From Natrinema salsiterrestre (GTDB lineage: Archaea; Halobacteriota; Halobacteria; Halobacteriales; Natrialbaceae): a stretch of 64,000 bases of DNA. The notes under the pieces are model-generated. The model was not told the origin of the DNA and did not search any database. It saw nothing but the letters and a program-made list of their open reading frames with translations. The DNA lies in the NCBI RefSeq assembly GCF_029502005.1, contig NZ_JAMQOT010000006.1, forward strand, positions 62,001 through 126,000, written 5' to 3'. Below, in pieces: positions 8,818 to 18,007 of this stretch. The number at the start of each line of letters is the position of its first letter. Position 1 is the stretch's first letter. Position numbers and translations under genes: made by a program.

Positions 8818-9097
8818 TGGCAGCGGTCGATCGTCAGGTTCCCAGTAGTATTCGAATGCTTAAATTCTGACGAGAACTGGTCAGGGCGATCGTACTGGTC
8901 ACTCCCTCCGCAGATTATCGTCGCGTCTCCCCGTCGAGTACTGTCCCCAGTTCGACCTCGAGCGATCGATTTTCCGGCCACCGCGGAGTCCGTTCGCGAC
9001 TCCTCGGTCCGTCGAATCGATCGGGAAGGCGACCCCTACCCGCGTGAACGAGCCCCGGCGTACTTGACGGCCGGCGTGGGACCAGTGACGACCACCG

Positions 9098-9802
9098 ATG
9101 GCCAGGACCCGGACCGAACGCATCGACCAGTGGCGCGACCACGTCGACGAACTGTGCCACGACGGGGAAACCGTCCGGCACCGCGCCGACCTCGAGGGCG
9201 CGACGATCGCCGTCACGAACCAGCGCGTGCTGGCGTTCACGCCCCACCGGGACGAGCCGAAGTTCCGCCACGTCGACCGGCCCGACGTCGGGACCGTGTC
9301 CGTCGAGACGGACACGCCGCTGCGGCAGCTCTGTCTGGGAGGCCTCACCGCGGTCGTCGGCGTCGGGCTGCTCGAGCTCGCAAGGGGCAGCGATTTCGCG
9401 ACGGCGGCTCCGACCGTCGATCTCGAGGGAATCCGGTCGATGCCGGGGGGGACGCAGCTCACGCGCGTCGTCGAGGCGACGCTCGAAGCCATCGAGACGG
9501 CCCTCGCGGTGCTCGAGGGGGGGGTGCTCCTGCTCGGTGTCGCCGCTCTCGTCGTCGCCACCGTCTTCGTCGCCGCCGTCCTCCGATCGCGCTCGAGACG
9601 ACTCGTGATCCGCGTCAGCGGCGGCACCGACATCGAGGTTCCCGTCAGCGACGCCGCCGTCGCGGCCGGAACGGTCGAGGACCTCGAGCGGGCGATTCGG
9701 CCGGGATCAGGAACGGGGTCGGCGCCGGCGCTCGAAGAGCGCCGAGACGACGAGGGAGGGCGGCCGACTGGCGAGAACATCGGTGCCGAGGAGTCAGGCT
9801 GA
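9098..9802 (+). CDS. PH-like domain membrane protein
   Basis: A 234-residue protein. Residues 1-75 look like a bacterial/archaeal PH-type domain ([24 protein letters not shown] and RVLAFTPH, the usual call that such domains keep as TNQRVL). Two hydrophobic stretches follow: [17 protein letters not shown] (about 79-95) and [22 protein letters not shown] (about 141-162). Between them is an extracellular amphipathic loop; after them a cytosolic domain with [14 protein letters not shown]. It ends 26 bases before uvrC and the two may be one transcript, but no functional link is evident. Function unknown. Confidence 0.8.
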   Translation: MARTRTERIDQWRDHVDELCHDGETVRHRADLEGATIAVTNQRVLAFTPHRDEPKFRHVDRPDVGTVSVETDTPLRQLCLGGLTAVVGVGLLELARGSDFATAAPTVDLEGIRSMPGGTQLTRVVEATLEAIETALAVLEGGVLLLGVAALVVATVFVAAVLRSRSRRLVIRVSGGTDIEVPVSDAAVAAGTVEDLERAIRPGSGTGSAPALEERRDDEGGRPTGENIGAEESG

Positions 9803-9828
9803 AACCTCCTGACTCCGTAGGGCCGCCG

Positions 9829-11586
9829 ATGAACGCCGACGGGGTTCGCGAGCGGGCCGGATCGCTGCCGCGAGAGCCGGGCGTCTATCAGTTCCGCGAG
9901 GGGGAGACGACACTCTACGTCGGAAAGGCCGTCGACCTGCGGGATCGAGTGCGGTCCTACGCCGATCCGCGCAGCGCGCGGATCCGCCGAATGGTCGACC
10001 GCGCCGACGACATCGAGATCGCGGTCACCGACACCGAGACGCAGGCGCTGTTGCTCGAGGCGAACCTGATCAAGCGCCACCAGCCCCGCTACAACGTCCG
10101 GCTCAAGGACGACAAGTCGTATCCGATGGTCCAGCTGACGGCCCACGACGCCCCGCGGATCGAGATCACCCGCGATCCCGCCGAGTCGGCGACCGTCTTC
10201 GGACCCTACACCAGCAAGGTCCAGGTCGAGACCGTCGTGAAGGCGCTCCGAGAGACGTACGGCGTCCGGGGCTGCTCGGACCACAAGTACGCGGGCCGCG
10301 ACCGGCCCTGTCTGGACTACGAGATGGGGCTCTGTACCGCCCCCTGCACCCGCGAGATCGACCTCGAGAGCTATCAGGAGGACGTCACCGCGGTCGAGCG
10401 CTTCCTCGAGGGCGAGACCGGGATCCTCGCCGATCCGCTGCGCCGGGAGATGGAGGCCGCCGCACAGGAACAGAATTTCGAGCGCGCGGCGAACCTGCGG
10501 GACCGCCTCGAGACCGTCGAGGCGTTCCACGGCGAGGGCGGCGAGGCGGTCCAGTCGGTCGGCGACGAGCAGGGCGTCGACGTCCTCGGCGTCGCCATCG
10601 AGGGCGAGGACGCGACCGTCGCGCGCCTGCGCGCAGAGAGCGGCAAACTGGTCGATCGGGATCGGCACACGCTCGAGGCGCCCGGCGCGACCGGAGACGG
10701 CGTCGCCGGCGAGACCGACGGCGTCCCCGCCGTCCTCGCCGCCTTCATCGTCCAGTACTACGCCGAGCGCGAACTCCCCGACGCCCTGCTCCTGCCCGAG
10801 CGCCACGGCGACGACGAGGTCGCCGCCTGGCTCGAGGCCGCGGGCGTCTCGGTCCGCGTCCCGGGTGCGGGCCGGGAAGCGAAACTCGTCGAACTCGCGC
10901 TGAAGAACGCCCGGCGGAACGTGGGCCGGCGCGACGAGTGCGGCATGCTCGCGGACGCCCTCGAGATCGACTCGGCCCGGCGGATCGAGGGGTTCGACGT
11001 GAGCCACGCCCAGGGGAAGGCGGCGGTCGGGAGCGACGTCACCTTCGTCGACGGCAGCGCCGAAAAGAGCGACTATCGACGGAAGAAGCTGACCGACCAG
11101 AACGACGACTACGATAACATGCGCGCCCTGCTCGAGTGGCGCGCCAGCCGTGCCGTCGAAGGACGAGACGATCGGCCCGACCCGGATTTACTGTTGATCG
11201 ACGGCGGGGAGGGACAGCTCGAGGCGGCCCGCGACGCGCTCGCGGCGGTCGGCTGGGACGTGCCGGCGGTCGCGCTGGCGAAGGCCGAGGAGCGCGTGGT
11301 GACGCCCCACCGGACGTTCTCGTGGCCGAGCGACGCGCCGCACTTGCACCTCCTCCAACGCGTGCGCGACGAGGCCCACCGCTTCGCCGTGCAGTACCAC
11401 CAGACGGTGCGGGACGAAGTGAAGACGGTGCTCGACGACGTGCAGGGAGTCGGCCCCGAGACCCGAAAGCGGCTGCTCGGTCGCTTCGGCAGCGTCGAGA
11501 ACGTCCGCGAGGCGAGCCTCGAGGACCTCCGGAGCGTGGAGGGAATCGGCGAGAAGACGGCGGCGACGATCAAATCGCGGCTCTGA
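9829..11586 (+). CDS. uvrC: Excinuclease ABC subunit C (UvrC)
   Basis: 585 residues. The protein makes the two incisions in bacterial-type nucleotide excision repair together with UvrB. Domains: GIY-YIG nuclease ([18 protein letters not shown], about 15-95), a Cys cluster (GCSDHK...[13 protein letters not shown], about 145-170), a UVR helix pair ([15 protein letters not shown], about 215-232), the RNase H-like nuclease ([22 protein letters not shown]) and C-terminal double helix-hairpin-helix ([15 protein letters not shown] to the end). The ATG at 9829 begins right before the GIY-YIG domain; the much longer open frame upstream overlaps the PH-like gene and is not real. uvrB lies 7 kb downstream on the other strand; uvrA is not in the window. 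Confidence 0.97.
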   Translation: MNADGVRERAGSLPREPGVYQFREGETTLYVGKAVDLRDRVRSYADPRSARIRRMVDRADDIEIAVTDTETQALLLEANLIKRHQPRYNVRLKDDKSYPMVQLTAHDAPRIEITRDPAESATVFGPYTSKVQVETVVKALRETYGVRGCSDHKYAGRDRPCLDYEMGLCTAPCTREIDLESYQEDVTAVERFLEGETGILADPLRREMEAAAQEQNFERAANLRDRLETVEAFHGEGGEAVQSVGDEQGVDVLGVAIEGEDATVARLRAESGKLVDRDRHTLEAPGATGDGVAGETDGVPAVLAAFIVQYYAERELPDALLLPERHGDDEVAAWLEAAGVSVRVPGAGREAKLVELALKNARRNVGRRDECGMLADALEIDSARRIEGFDVSHAQGKAAVGSDVTFVDGSAEKSDYRRKKLTDQNDDYDNMRALLEWRASRAVEGRDDRPDPDLLLIDGGEGQLEAARDALAAVGWDVPAVALAKAEERVVTPHRTFSWPSDAPHLHLLQRVRDEAHRFAVQYHQTVRDEVKTVLDDVQGVGPETRKRLLGRFGSVENVREASLEDLRSVEGIGEKTAATIKSRL

Positions 11587-11590
11587 GCGA

Positions 11591-12310
11591 TCAGTTCGCG
11601 GACGTCGGTGGCGATCGATCGTCCGGCGGCTCGAGGCTGTAGACGGTGACCGTCCCGTGACTGTTCACGCGCACCTCGTACTCGTCCGCGTAGAAGAGCA
11701 GTTGCCAGTGGGAATCGTCCTGCGCCTGTAATCCGTCGAAGACCGCCGGGTCGATCGAGTCGTAGAGCGGGCCGAGTTCGTGGGGATCGACGTCCTCGAG
11801 CTCCGCCAGCGACTCCACGACCGCCTCGAGGATCGAACTCGGCTCGGCGGGGGTCGTCCAGCTGGTCTCGGCGACGACGCGGGCCCGATCAGCGTCCGCA
11901 TCGGGCCGGTGACCGGTCCCGGCCGATCGGCCCAGGAAGACGCCGACGGCCAGCCCCCCGCTCAGAACGGTGAGTATCTTGTCCGGCAACACGTCGATCG
12001 GCAGGCCGTAGTAGAGGTGCAGTCCCATCCAGAAGGCGCCGATAGCGCCGGACACGAGCGCGCCGGCCCACACGTACGTCACCATCGGATCCGAGCGCTC
12101 CGTCGGCCGATTTCGTCGCTGCAGCCGGACGGTATACAGACTGAGGGCGATCGAAATCCCCAGCGGGACGATCACTTCGGGAATCTCGAAGAATTCCGGC
12201 CCGGGCGTCGCCGGAACGAAGACCACGCAGACGAGAGCGACGAGACCACTGAGGACGAGCAGGTGACACTCCCCGCAATCGAACCCCGGCCGAGACCCCT
12301 CGTAGTTCAT
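11591..12310 (-). CDS. Membrane protein with C-terminal HalOD1 domain
   Basis: 239 residues from the ATG at 12310. Four hydrophobic segments occupy the first 130 residues (LLVLSGLVALVCVVFV, VIVPLGISIALSLYTV, VWAGALVSGAIGAFWMGL, ILTVLSGGLAVGVFLG). The last 85 residues match the haloarchaeal output domain HalOD1 (EAVVESLAELEDVDPHELGP, LYDSIDPAVFDGL, WQLLFYADEYEVRV). HalOD1 is usually soluble and linked to response-regulator logic; a membrane-anchored version suggests a sensor or tethered signalling protein. A TATA-like CTTATG at about 12336-12341 on this strand fits a leaderless start here. The stop is 4 bases from the stop of the convergent uvrC. Confidence 0.85.
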   Translation of the reverse strand: MNYEGSRPGFDCGECHLLVLSGLVALVCVVFVPATPGPEFFEIPEVIVPLGISIALSLYTVRLQRRNRPTERSDPMVTYVWAGALVSGAIGAFWMGLHLYYGLPIDVLPDKILTVLSGGLAVGVFLGRSAGTGHRPDADADRARVVAETSWTTPAEPSSILEAVVESLAELEDVDPHELGPLYDSIDPAVFDGLQAQDDSHWQLLFYADEYEVRVNSHGTVTVYSLEPPDDRSPPTSAN

Positions 12311-12533
12311 TAAATGAGGATTGCGGACAGAGACACATAAGTACGACCCTCCGTGCCGAATCGTCAGTGATCGGGGTGTTAACCGCGTATTCACCGGACG
12401 AAGCGTCGACGGCGCAACTTACTCGAGAGTCCGACGGGCCGCGATCGATCGACACCGCGCGCCGGCGTCGCCGGTCGTCGACCGTTGCGACGGCAAGGAC
12501 AGGGCTATCCCCGATCCCGAACCATGTGACGAT

Positions 12534-12833
12534 ATGGCAGACAACGACGACGAGCTCGACGACCTCCTCGACGAACTCGACAGTCAGGGCGACCTCGAGA
12601 CGTCCCAGCAGCTGCTGTCGATCCGGACCGAGAGCCGTCGCTACGACAAGCCGGTGACGATCATCGAGGGGTTCGATCTCACGAAGTCGGAGATCGAATC
12701 GACCGCCTCCGACCTGAAGAGTTCGCTGGGGACGGGCGGAACCGTCGACGACGGTCGCATCGAACTACAGGGCGATCACCGTGATCGCGTCCCGGAGCTC
12801 CTTCGCGATCGAGGGTTCGATGTGCGAGAGTAG
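12534..12833 (+). CDS. Translation initiation factor SUI1/eIF1 family
   Basis: 99 residues, the usual size of archaeal aIF1. The acidic lead MADNDDELDDLLDELDSQGD is followed by the SUI1 core: SRRYDKPVTIIEGF, then SSLGTGGTVDDGRIELQG and HRDRVPELLRDRGF. aIF1 binds the small ribosomal subunit near the P site and proofreads start-codon choice. Many haloarchaea carry more than one SUI1 paralogue, so this could be a second copy. The frame is open far upstream, but the ATG at 12534 starts the characteristic DELDDLLDEL lead and is preferred. Confidence 0.92.
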   Translation: MADNDDELDDLLDELDSQGDLETSQQLLSIRTESRRYDKPVTIIEGFDLTKSEIESTASDLKSSLGTGGTVDDGRIELQGDHRDRVPELLRDRGFDVRE

Positions 12834-12948
12834 CACGATCCGGATCGATCGGCCGGCTTCGCGCCCCGACCCGCTCGAGTAGTGTCGCCGGGCGGAGCGC
12901 TCGTCTCGTGTCAGCGAGTTATTTAAGTCTCACGTTCGATGATGAGGT

Positions 12949-13425
12949 ATGAACGTCCGAGCCGCGACACCAGGCGATTTCGAGGCGATTACCGCCGTCG
13001 CTCGCGATACCTGGCACGACACCTACGACGAACTCGAGCCCGAGATGATAGACCGGACCGTCGACGACTGGTACACCGACGACTCGATGCCGCTCGAGGC
13101 CCCCGGGACGGTCGTCCTCGTCGTCGAACGAGACGGCCGACTCGTCGGCTTCACCCACGCGGTCGCCCAGGGCGACAAGGCCGACATCCTCCGGATGTAC
13201 GTCCACCCGGACCACCAGGGCGACGGGATCGGTTCGACGCTCCACGAGCGACTGATCGCGGAGCTCGAATCGTACGACGTCGACCGAGTACGATCGATCG
13301 ACTTCGCGTTCAACGAGACCAGCCGCGCGTTCTACGAGGGGCTGGGCTTCGAACAGACCGATACGGGCGAGGTCGAGATCGACGGGGAGTTCTACGACGA
13401 AGCGGTCTACACGCTCGAACTGTGA
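12949..13425 (+). CDS. GNAT family N-acetyltransferase (copy 1)
   Basis: 158 residues. The acetyl-CoA binding motif A is RMYVHPDHQGDGIGSTLHER, with the R/Q-x-x-G-x-G/A pattern, and motif B carries FNETSRAFYEGLGF. The N-terminal MNVRAATPGDFEAITAVARD and DTYDELEPEMIDRTVDDWY are nearly the same as in the gene at 13585. A TATA-like TTATTTAAG at 12917-12925 is about 27 bases upstream, consistent with a leaderless mRNA. Substrate unknown; RimI-like proteins acetylate protein N-termini, others act on small molecules. Tandem duplication with the next gene is evident. Confidence 0.93.
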   Translation: MNVRAATPGDFEAITAVARDTWHDTYDELEPEMIDRTVDDWYTDDSMPLEAPGTVVLVVERDGRLVGFTHAVAQGDKADILRMYVHPDHQGDGIGSTLHERLIAELESYDVDRVRSIDFAFNETSRAFYEGLGFEQTDTGEVEIDGEFYDEAVYTLEL

Positions 13426-13584
13426 CCGGCGCCGCCGGTCGCTCAGGAGGGACCCGTTCCGACGATACGATCAGGACGGACCTTCCGAGAAAAGTAATCC
13501 CCGACGGGTTTCGAATCCAGTCCGTCCCCGACACCTAACTGTGAGGGACCAATCACTTTGATACTCCCCGTCGTAGGATGCCAC

Positions 13585-14067
13585 ATGGATATCAGACCGG
13601 CTACCCTCGACGACCGCGACCGGATCAGGAGCGTCGCCCGCGAAACCTGGCACGAAACGTACGACGAACTCGAGCCCGAGACCATCGACGAGACGATCGA
13701 CGAGTGGTACGGCGACGAGGCGCTCGAGACGGCGCTCTCGAAGCCCGGAACGGCTTTTCTCGTCGCCGAACGGAACGGCGACGTCGTCGGCTTCACGCAC
13801 GGCGTCGTCACGGAGGACGAAGGCGACGTCCTTCGGATGTCCGTCCATCCGGACCATCAGGGGGAGGGGATCGGGACGGCACTGTACGAACGTCTCCGAG
13901 CGGACCTGCAGGACTTCAATATGGAGCGGATGCGAGCGATCGATCTCGCCTCGAACGACGGCGGCCGGGAGTTCTACGAGGAGCACGGGTTCGAGCCGAC
14001 CGGCGAGGACGACGTCGAGATCGGCGGCGAAAAGCGACGGGAAGTGGTCTACACGCTCGAACTGTGA
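13585..14067 (+). CDS. GNAT family N-acetyltransferase (copy 2)
   Basis: 160 residues from the ATG at 13585; a GTA-less extension to 13558 is possible, but MDIRPATLDDRDRIRSVARE matches the start of copy 1. Motif A is RMSVHPDHQGEGIGTALYER and the C-terminal FYEEHGFEPTGEDDVEIGGE repeats copy 1. Both end in YTLEL. The 160-base gap from copy 1 has an independent TATA-like CACTTTGATA at about 13551-13560, so each copy seems to have its own promoter. The divergence of DNA between copies is moderate, so the duplication is not recent. Confidence 0.93.
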   Translation: MDIRPATLDDRDRIRSVARETWHETYDELEPETIDETIDEWYGDEALETALSKPGTAFLVAERNGDVVGFTHGVVTEDEGDVLRMSVHPDHQGEGIGTALYERLRADLQDFNMERMRAIDLASNDGGREFYEEHGFEPTGEDDVEIGGEKRREVVYTLEL

Positions 14068-14267
14068 GCGGCGCGGAGAACCGTCTCGAGCCGCGATTCG
14101 ATCCCGACGTCAGCTCCGGTCGCCGATCTCGCCCGTTCGAGGAACCGGGTTCGGCGCGACGAGACCCGTCGGTTCGGTCTCGAGGGCGTACACGGTCGAC
14201 GATCGCCGACCTTGCAAATTCATAGCACGGACGCAAGTGCGACGCCGGTGAGGTCCACCGTAGCACG

Positions 14268-15596
14268 ATGGCGACGAAAACGCCGAGCGAGCGGGACATC
14301 TTGCGGCCGATCGGAAGCGTCTCGACAACGTACTTCGTACTGGTCGGCATTGCGGGGCTGGCGTTCGTCGCCTTCCTGATCGGGTGGGCGTACCAGTTAG
14401 AGGAGGGGCTGATCGTCACCGCCCTCGGCGATTGGGGAAGCGGCGGCGGCGTGACGTGGGGTATCTACATCGGCGCGTTCATCTGGTGGGTCGGCATCGC
14501 TCACGGCGGTATCATCCTCTCGGCCGCGGTCAGACTCCTCGGGATGGACCGCTACATGCCCGTCGCGCGACTCGCCGAGTTGCTGACCATCGCCGGGCTC
14601 TCTGCGGCCGGGTTCTACATCATCGTCCACCTCGGCCGTCCCGACCGAATGGTCACGAGCGTCATCGGCCACTACCACATCACGGTCCACGCCTCACCGC
14701 TCGTGTGGGACGTGACCGTCATCACGGCCTACTTCGTGTTGACGGCGACCTACCTCGCGCTCACCCTGCGCTACGACGTCAGCCGCCTCCGCGATCAGCT
14801 GCCGGACCGGCTCGATCCGATTTACGCGCTCGTGACGATGGGCTACACCGAGCGGGAAGACGCGGTCGTCCAGCGAATGGTCTGGTGGCTCGCGCTCGCG
14901 ATCATCATCATGGCCCCGCTCTTGCTCCACGGCGGCGTCATTCCGTGGCTGTTCGCCGTGATCCCGACGATGCCGACCTGGTTCGGCGGCGTCCAGGGAC
15001 CGCAGTTCCTCACCATCGCGCTCACCTCCGCGATCAGCGGCGTGATCATCCTCGCCTTTTCGTTCCGCCACGCCTACGACTGGGATCACATCTTCACCGA
15101 CGATATCTTCCGCGGGTTACTCCTCTGGCTCGGCTTCTTCTGTCTCCTCTTCCTCTGGCTGCAGCTCCAACAGAACATCACCGGCCTGTTCCAGGCGCCG
15201 GTCGATCTGACCATCGCCGCGCGCGCCAGAGCCACGAATCCGATCTACCTCACCTCGATGTCGCTCGTTTTCCTCACCCTGACCTACATCTTCGCCCAGT
15301 CGATCCGACCGACCCTGTTCACCAAGGAGCGGGCCGTCGTCTCCGGCCTCGCCGTCCTCACAGCGACGATCATGGAGAAAGTGCTGTTCGTCGTCGAAGG
15401 GTTCCTCCACCCGACGTTCGACATCTACGCGGCCGTTCCGGGCGTCTACGTTCCGAGCCTGATCGAGATCGCGTCGATACTCGGAACGATCGGCATGGTC
15501 TCGCTGATATTCCTCACCGTCGCCAAGATCTTCCCCGTCGTCGAACTCCACGCGATCGAACACCTCCGAGACGAGCACGAAGGCGACCGCGAATAG
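14268..15596 (+). CDS. NrfD/PsrC-type membrane subunit (orphan)
   Basis: A 442-residue polytopic protein with about ten helices of the NrfD/PsrC family, which are the quinone-side membrane anchors of molybdopterin oxidoreductases and related complexes. Family features include GGGVTWGIYIGAFIWWVGIA, HGGIILSA, the Arg-Pro of HLGRPDRM and HPTFDIY near the end. The usual partners, a molybdopterin or multiheme catalytic subunit and a ferredoxin-like 4Fe-4S subunit, are absent on both sides: GNAT genes upstream and a metal exporter downstream. Either the partners are elsewhere or this is a stand-alone version. Start at 14268 is the first ATG after a TATA-like region near 14216-14224. Confidence 0.9.
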   Translation: MATKTPSERDILRPIGSVSTTYFVLVGIAGLAFVAFLIGWAYQLEEGLIVTALGDWGSGGGVTWGIYIGAFIWWVGIAHGGIILSAAVRLLGMDRYMPVARLAELLTIAGLSAAGFYIIVHLGRPDRMVTSVIGHYHITVHASPLVWDVTVITAYFVLTATYLALTLRYDVSRLRDQLPDRLDPIYALVTMGYTEREDAVVQRMVWWLALAIIIMAPLLLHGGVIPWLFAVIPTMPTWFGGVQGPQFLTIALTSAISGVIILAFSFRHAYDWDHIFTDDIFRGLLLWLGFFCLLFLWLQLQQNITGLFQAPVDLTIAARARATNPIYLTSMSLVFLTLTYIFAQSIRPTLFTKERAVVSGLAVLTATIMEKVLFVVEGFLHPTFDIYAAVPGVYVPSLIEIASILGTIGMVSLIFLTVAKIFPVVELHAIEHLRDEHEGDRE

Positions 15597-15794
15597 CGAC
15601 GGCCCGCCGTCGCGACGCGTCCGAGGGCCGACCAACCGATCGAGTCCCGGTCCGTCGGCCGCAGACCCCTCTCATCGGTCCCGGCCAGCTGCCGGCTCGA
15701 GGATCGACTGCAGATCCGCTCTCTTCCTCGAGCGGCCAGCGGGCACCCCGACCGGAGCCTTCTACCGCCACCAGCAGGTATTTACCCTACGATG

Positions 15795-15820
15795 CTAAAC
15801 CTATTTTTAGAGATGTCTAA
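15795..15820 (+). promoter_or_regulatory. Two overlapping inverted repeats before the metal exporter gene
   Basis: CTAAA-6-TTTAG occupies 15795-15810 and TTAGA-4-TCTAA occupies 15807-15820, so two perfect 5-base-arm palindromes share four bases. They lie 40-65 bases before the GTG of the exporter gene, close to where transcription should begin (TATA candidates GTATTTAC at about 15777-15784 or CTATTTTTAG at 15801-15810). TTAGA/TCTAA arms resemble, but do not equal, DtxR/MntR/SirR-type metal-repressor operators. Assignment to a metalloregulator is inference. Confidence 0.45.
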
Positions 15821-15859
15821 TCTTTCGCTCGATTCCCCCCGGACCGGCGGTGGGTTCCC

Positions 15860-17086
15860 GTGAACGAACTCCTGGAGGTCTTCCTCGTGTCGCTTCGTGA
15901 CGGCTACGTCCAGGTGAGCGCGTTCGTCGCGGCGACGGTGTTAGCGTTCGGACTGCTCCAGTACTGGACCGGCGGGGCCGTGATCAGCGCTGTCGAGGAC
16001 AACGAGCGACTACAGGTGCTGTTCGGCGGTCTGCTGGGACTGACACCCGGCTGCGGCGGTGCGATCGTCGTGATGCCGCTGTACGTCCGCGGAACCGTCA
16101 GTTTCGGCACCGTGGTCGCGACGCTCGGCGCGACCGCGGGCGATTCGGCGTTCGTGATCCTCGCGCTCGCGCCGGAGGCCGCGCTGTACGCCTACGCCAT
16201 CGCGTTCGTCGCGTCCGTCGCGACCGGCTATCTCGTCGACGAGGTCGGACTGGGCGTCTCTCGCGTCGACGCCGCCGTCGCACAGCTCTCGCCCGCCGCG
16301 ACGCCCGACGGCGGGACGGTCGTCAACAGTAGCGTCGGCCCGAACCCCGCCCACGACTACGGCGGCCCGGCCCCGACGCACGCACACGAGACCGGCCCCG
16401 ATCGGCACTCTCGAGTGCTCACTCCGTTCTCCCATTTCGCACACGTCCTGTGGTGGGTCACCGCCGTCGCGGGGCTCGTCTTCGGGACGCTCTACCTGCT
16501 CCGGGGCGGCCCCGAGGTCGCGCTGGTCGCCGACCTCGGCTTCGACGGCCTCTTCACCGTCACCGGCATCGCCGGCGCGCTCCTGTCGCTGTACCTCTAC
16601 CTGGTCGGCCGCCACTACGTCGGCGAGGGGGAGATCGCCCGCGCTCGAGACTCCTTCGGGTCGATCTACGACACGCTCACCCACGCGGCGATGGAGACCA
16701 GTTTCGTCACCGTCTGGGTGCTCGTGGCCTTCCTCGCGTACGAATACTTCGTCCTCTTCAGCGGCGCGAACGTCGCAACCCTCGCGGCGACGGCGGGGAT
16801 CCTCGCCCCGATCGGCGGCGCGGTCGTCGGCCTGATCCCCGGCTGTGGGCCCCAGATTCTGCTGGCGAGCGTCTACGCCGAGGGCGGGCTGCCCTTTTCG
16901 GCACTGAGCGCCAACGCGATCGCCCAGGACGGCGACGCCCTGTTCCCGCTGCTGGCCGTCGACGCCAAGGCCGCGATCGTCGCCACGATCTACAACTTCC
17001 TGCCCGCCGTCGTCGTCGGCGTCGCGCTCCACTTCCTGTGGGGTCCGGTCTTCGGGATGGCGGAGTTCGGGTTCGGCGTACTGTGA
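15860..17086 (+). CDS. Putative 10-TM heavy-metal/manganese exporter (ArsP_2-like)
   Basis: 408 residues from a GTG start. The protein has two pseudo-symmetric halves. The first carries GLLGLTPGCGGAIVVMPLYVRG, written here as GLTPGCGG plus the MPLYVRG helix; the second carries GLIPGCGPQILLASVYAEG, with the same GxxPGCG core, so the two inverted halves form a transport path. A cytosolic His-rich linker (PAPTHAHETGPDRHSRV, about 170-190) sits between them. This fits the family often annotated as putative manganese transporter or ArsP_2. The overlapping palindromes upstream suggest metal-controlled expression. The exported ion is not proven by sequence. Confidence 0.82.
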   Translation: MNELLEVFLVSLRDGYVQVSAFVAATVLAFGLLQYWTGGAVISAVEDNERLQVLFGGLLGLTPGCGGAIVVMPLYVRGTVSFGTVVATLGATAGDSAFVILALAPEAALYAYAIAFVASVATGYLVDEVGLGVSRVDAAVAQLSPAATPDGGTVVNSSVGPNPAHDYGGPAPTHAHETGPDRHSRVLTPFSHFAHVLWWVTAVAGLVFGTLYLLRGGPEVALVADLGFDGLFTVTGIAGALLSLYLYLVGRHYVGEGEIARARDSFGSIYDTLTHAAMETSFVTVWVLVAFLAYEYFVLFSGANVATLAATAGILAPIGGAVVGLIPGCGPQILLASVYAEGGLPFSALSANAIAQDGDALFPLLAVDAKAAIVATIYNFLPAVVVGVALHFLWGPVFGMAEFGFGVL

Positions 17087-17557
17087 CCGCCTGTGAGAAA
17101 CGGCAGGTCACCGATGTTCTCCGTACTACTCCAGACGAAGGAGCCGGCAAGCGGTGGCGCGCGCTGCCGGCTGGCTGAGCGCCAGCGAAGACAGCCGACG
17201 ACACTGCGCGAGGGATGAGTGAGCGAACGGGGAGGAACGACCCGGAAGCGAACGAATCGGTTGGGGAGGGTGTGGAAATCCCGCGTTGTCGCGATAGCAG
17301 AGCGTTCACCGCAGCTCCCGGAATTTCCCCGATAATGGTTGGCAATATGCTTTCTTTATCTAGAAAATAATGATAAATTTAAACGTTTGATTCGGCAACT
17401 GCAGATGCTTACTGACCAGCGACCGTTCTATCAGGTTCGAGTGAGGGACGTTGCATCGTACTGGATACTGGGCGCGAATATATAATATAATATATTTATT
17501 ATTTGCTATACAATACCATGTACTCTTCTACCAGTGTGAAGAAATTAGCGATGGGGG
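17087..17557. other. Intergenic, GC-rich repeat-like part then very AT-rich part
   Basis: No credible gene. 17140-17290 has the style of dispersed haloarchaeal intergenic repeats (GGATGAGTGAGCGAACGGGG, GGTTGGGGAGGGTGTGG). From about 17341 the base composition drops sharply: runs such as TATATAATATAATATATTTA at 17480-17500 are far from the GC-rich norm. This marks the left edge of a low-GC patch that includes the next gene and the following gap. Confidence 0.6.
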
Positions 17558-18007
17558 TTAGTCTGAACTTTCGAACGTGACTCGAGCAATAGGATGCTGG
17601 CTCGTACTACCATCAACTTGGGTGACGACGCCATCCCCACATCCCGTAACGACTTCCGTGAACACGGATTCGACACCAGTGTTGAGGTTGCGCCGGGGAT
17701 TTACGAATAGTCCTGCACCGTGATCATGGCCTTCCTTCCTGATTCGGTAAGAGACAAACTCCTTTTCGGCGCCTCCACGACAGGCGGCGGTTGCTTCTAA
17801 AGATATGTTTTCTCGTTCCTCAATGGTGAACGTGGTGCCAACCGACCCGTGTGAGGTAATTCCGGCACCTGCAAGATACCCTGTCCCGCCAGCTCCGTCA
17901 CCGTCGGCCATAACAGATCCAATTAGGCCGGAGGAACCGAGGGTTCCGCTAATCGCGATTGTTTTTAGCATTGTTCGCCGGTGAAATGGCTGTTTTTCGG
18001 GATTCAT
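17558..18007 (-). CDS. Secreted hypothetical protein with Tat-type signal
   Basis: 149 residues. The N-terminus HRRTMLKTIAISGTLGSSGL is a twin-arginine signal with a weak hydrophobic core, followed by a likely cut near MADGDG. The mature part is about 115 residues, glycine-rich, with two cysteines (TAACRGG and VTGCGDG) that may form a disulfide, and is less acidic than neighbours. A TATA box (TTTATATTT on this strand, about 18052-18060) lies about 47 bases upstream. No family recognised. Codon use and base composition differ from the flanking genes, which suggests acquisition by transfer. Confidence 0.7.
   Translation of the reverse strand: MNPEKQPFHRRTMLKTIAISGTLGSSGLIGSVMADGDGAGGTGYLAGAGITSHGSVGTTFTIEERENISLEATAACRGGAEKEFVSYRIRKEGHDHGAGLFVNPRRNLNTGVESVFTEVVTGCGDGVVTQVDGSTSQHPIARVTFESSD

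Noticed and set aside
13485-13560. A T-arm-like TTCGAATCC suggested a tRNA.
   Set aside because: The flanking bases do not pair into a T stem and no acceptor, D or anticodon stem is present.
17506-17515. CTATACAATA is also found at 48221-48230 and might be a shared site.
   Set aside because: Ten AT-rich bases in two AT-rich stretches are expected by chance; no spacing or gene link supports it.
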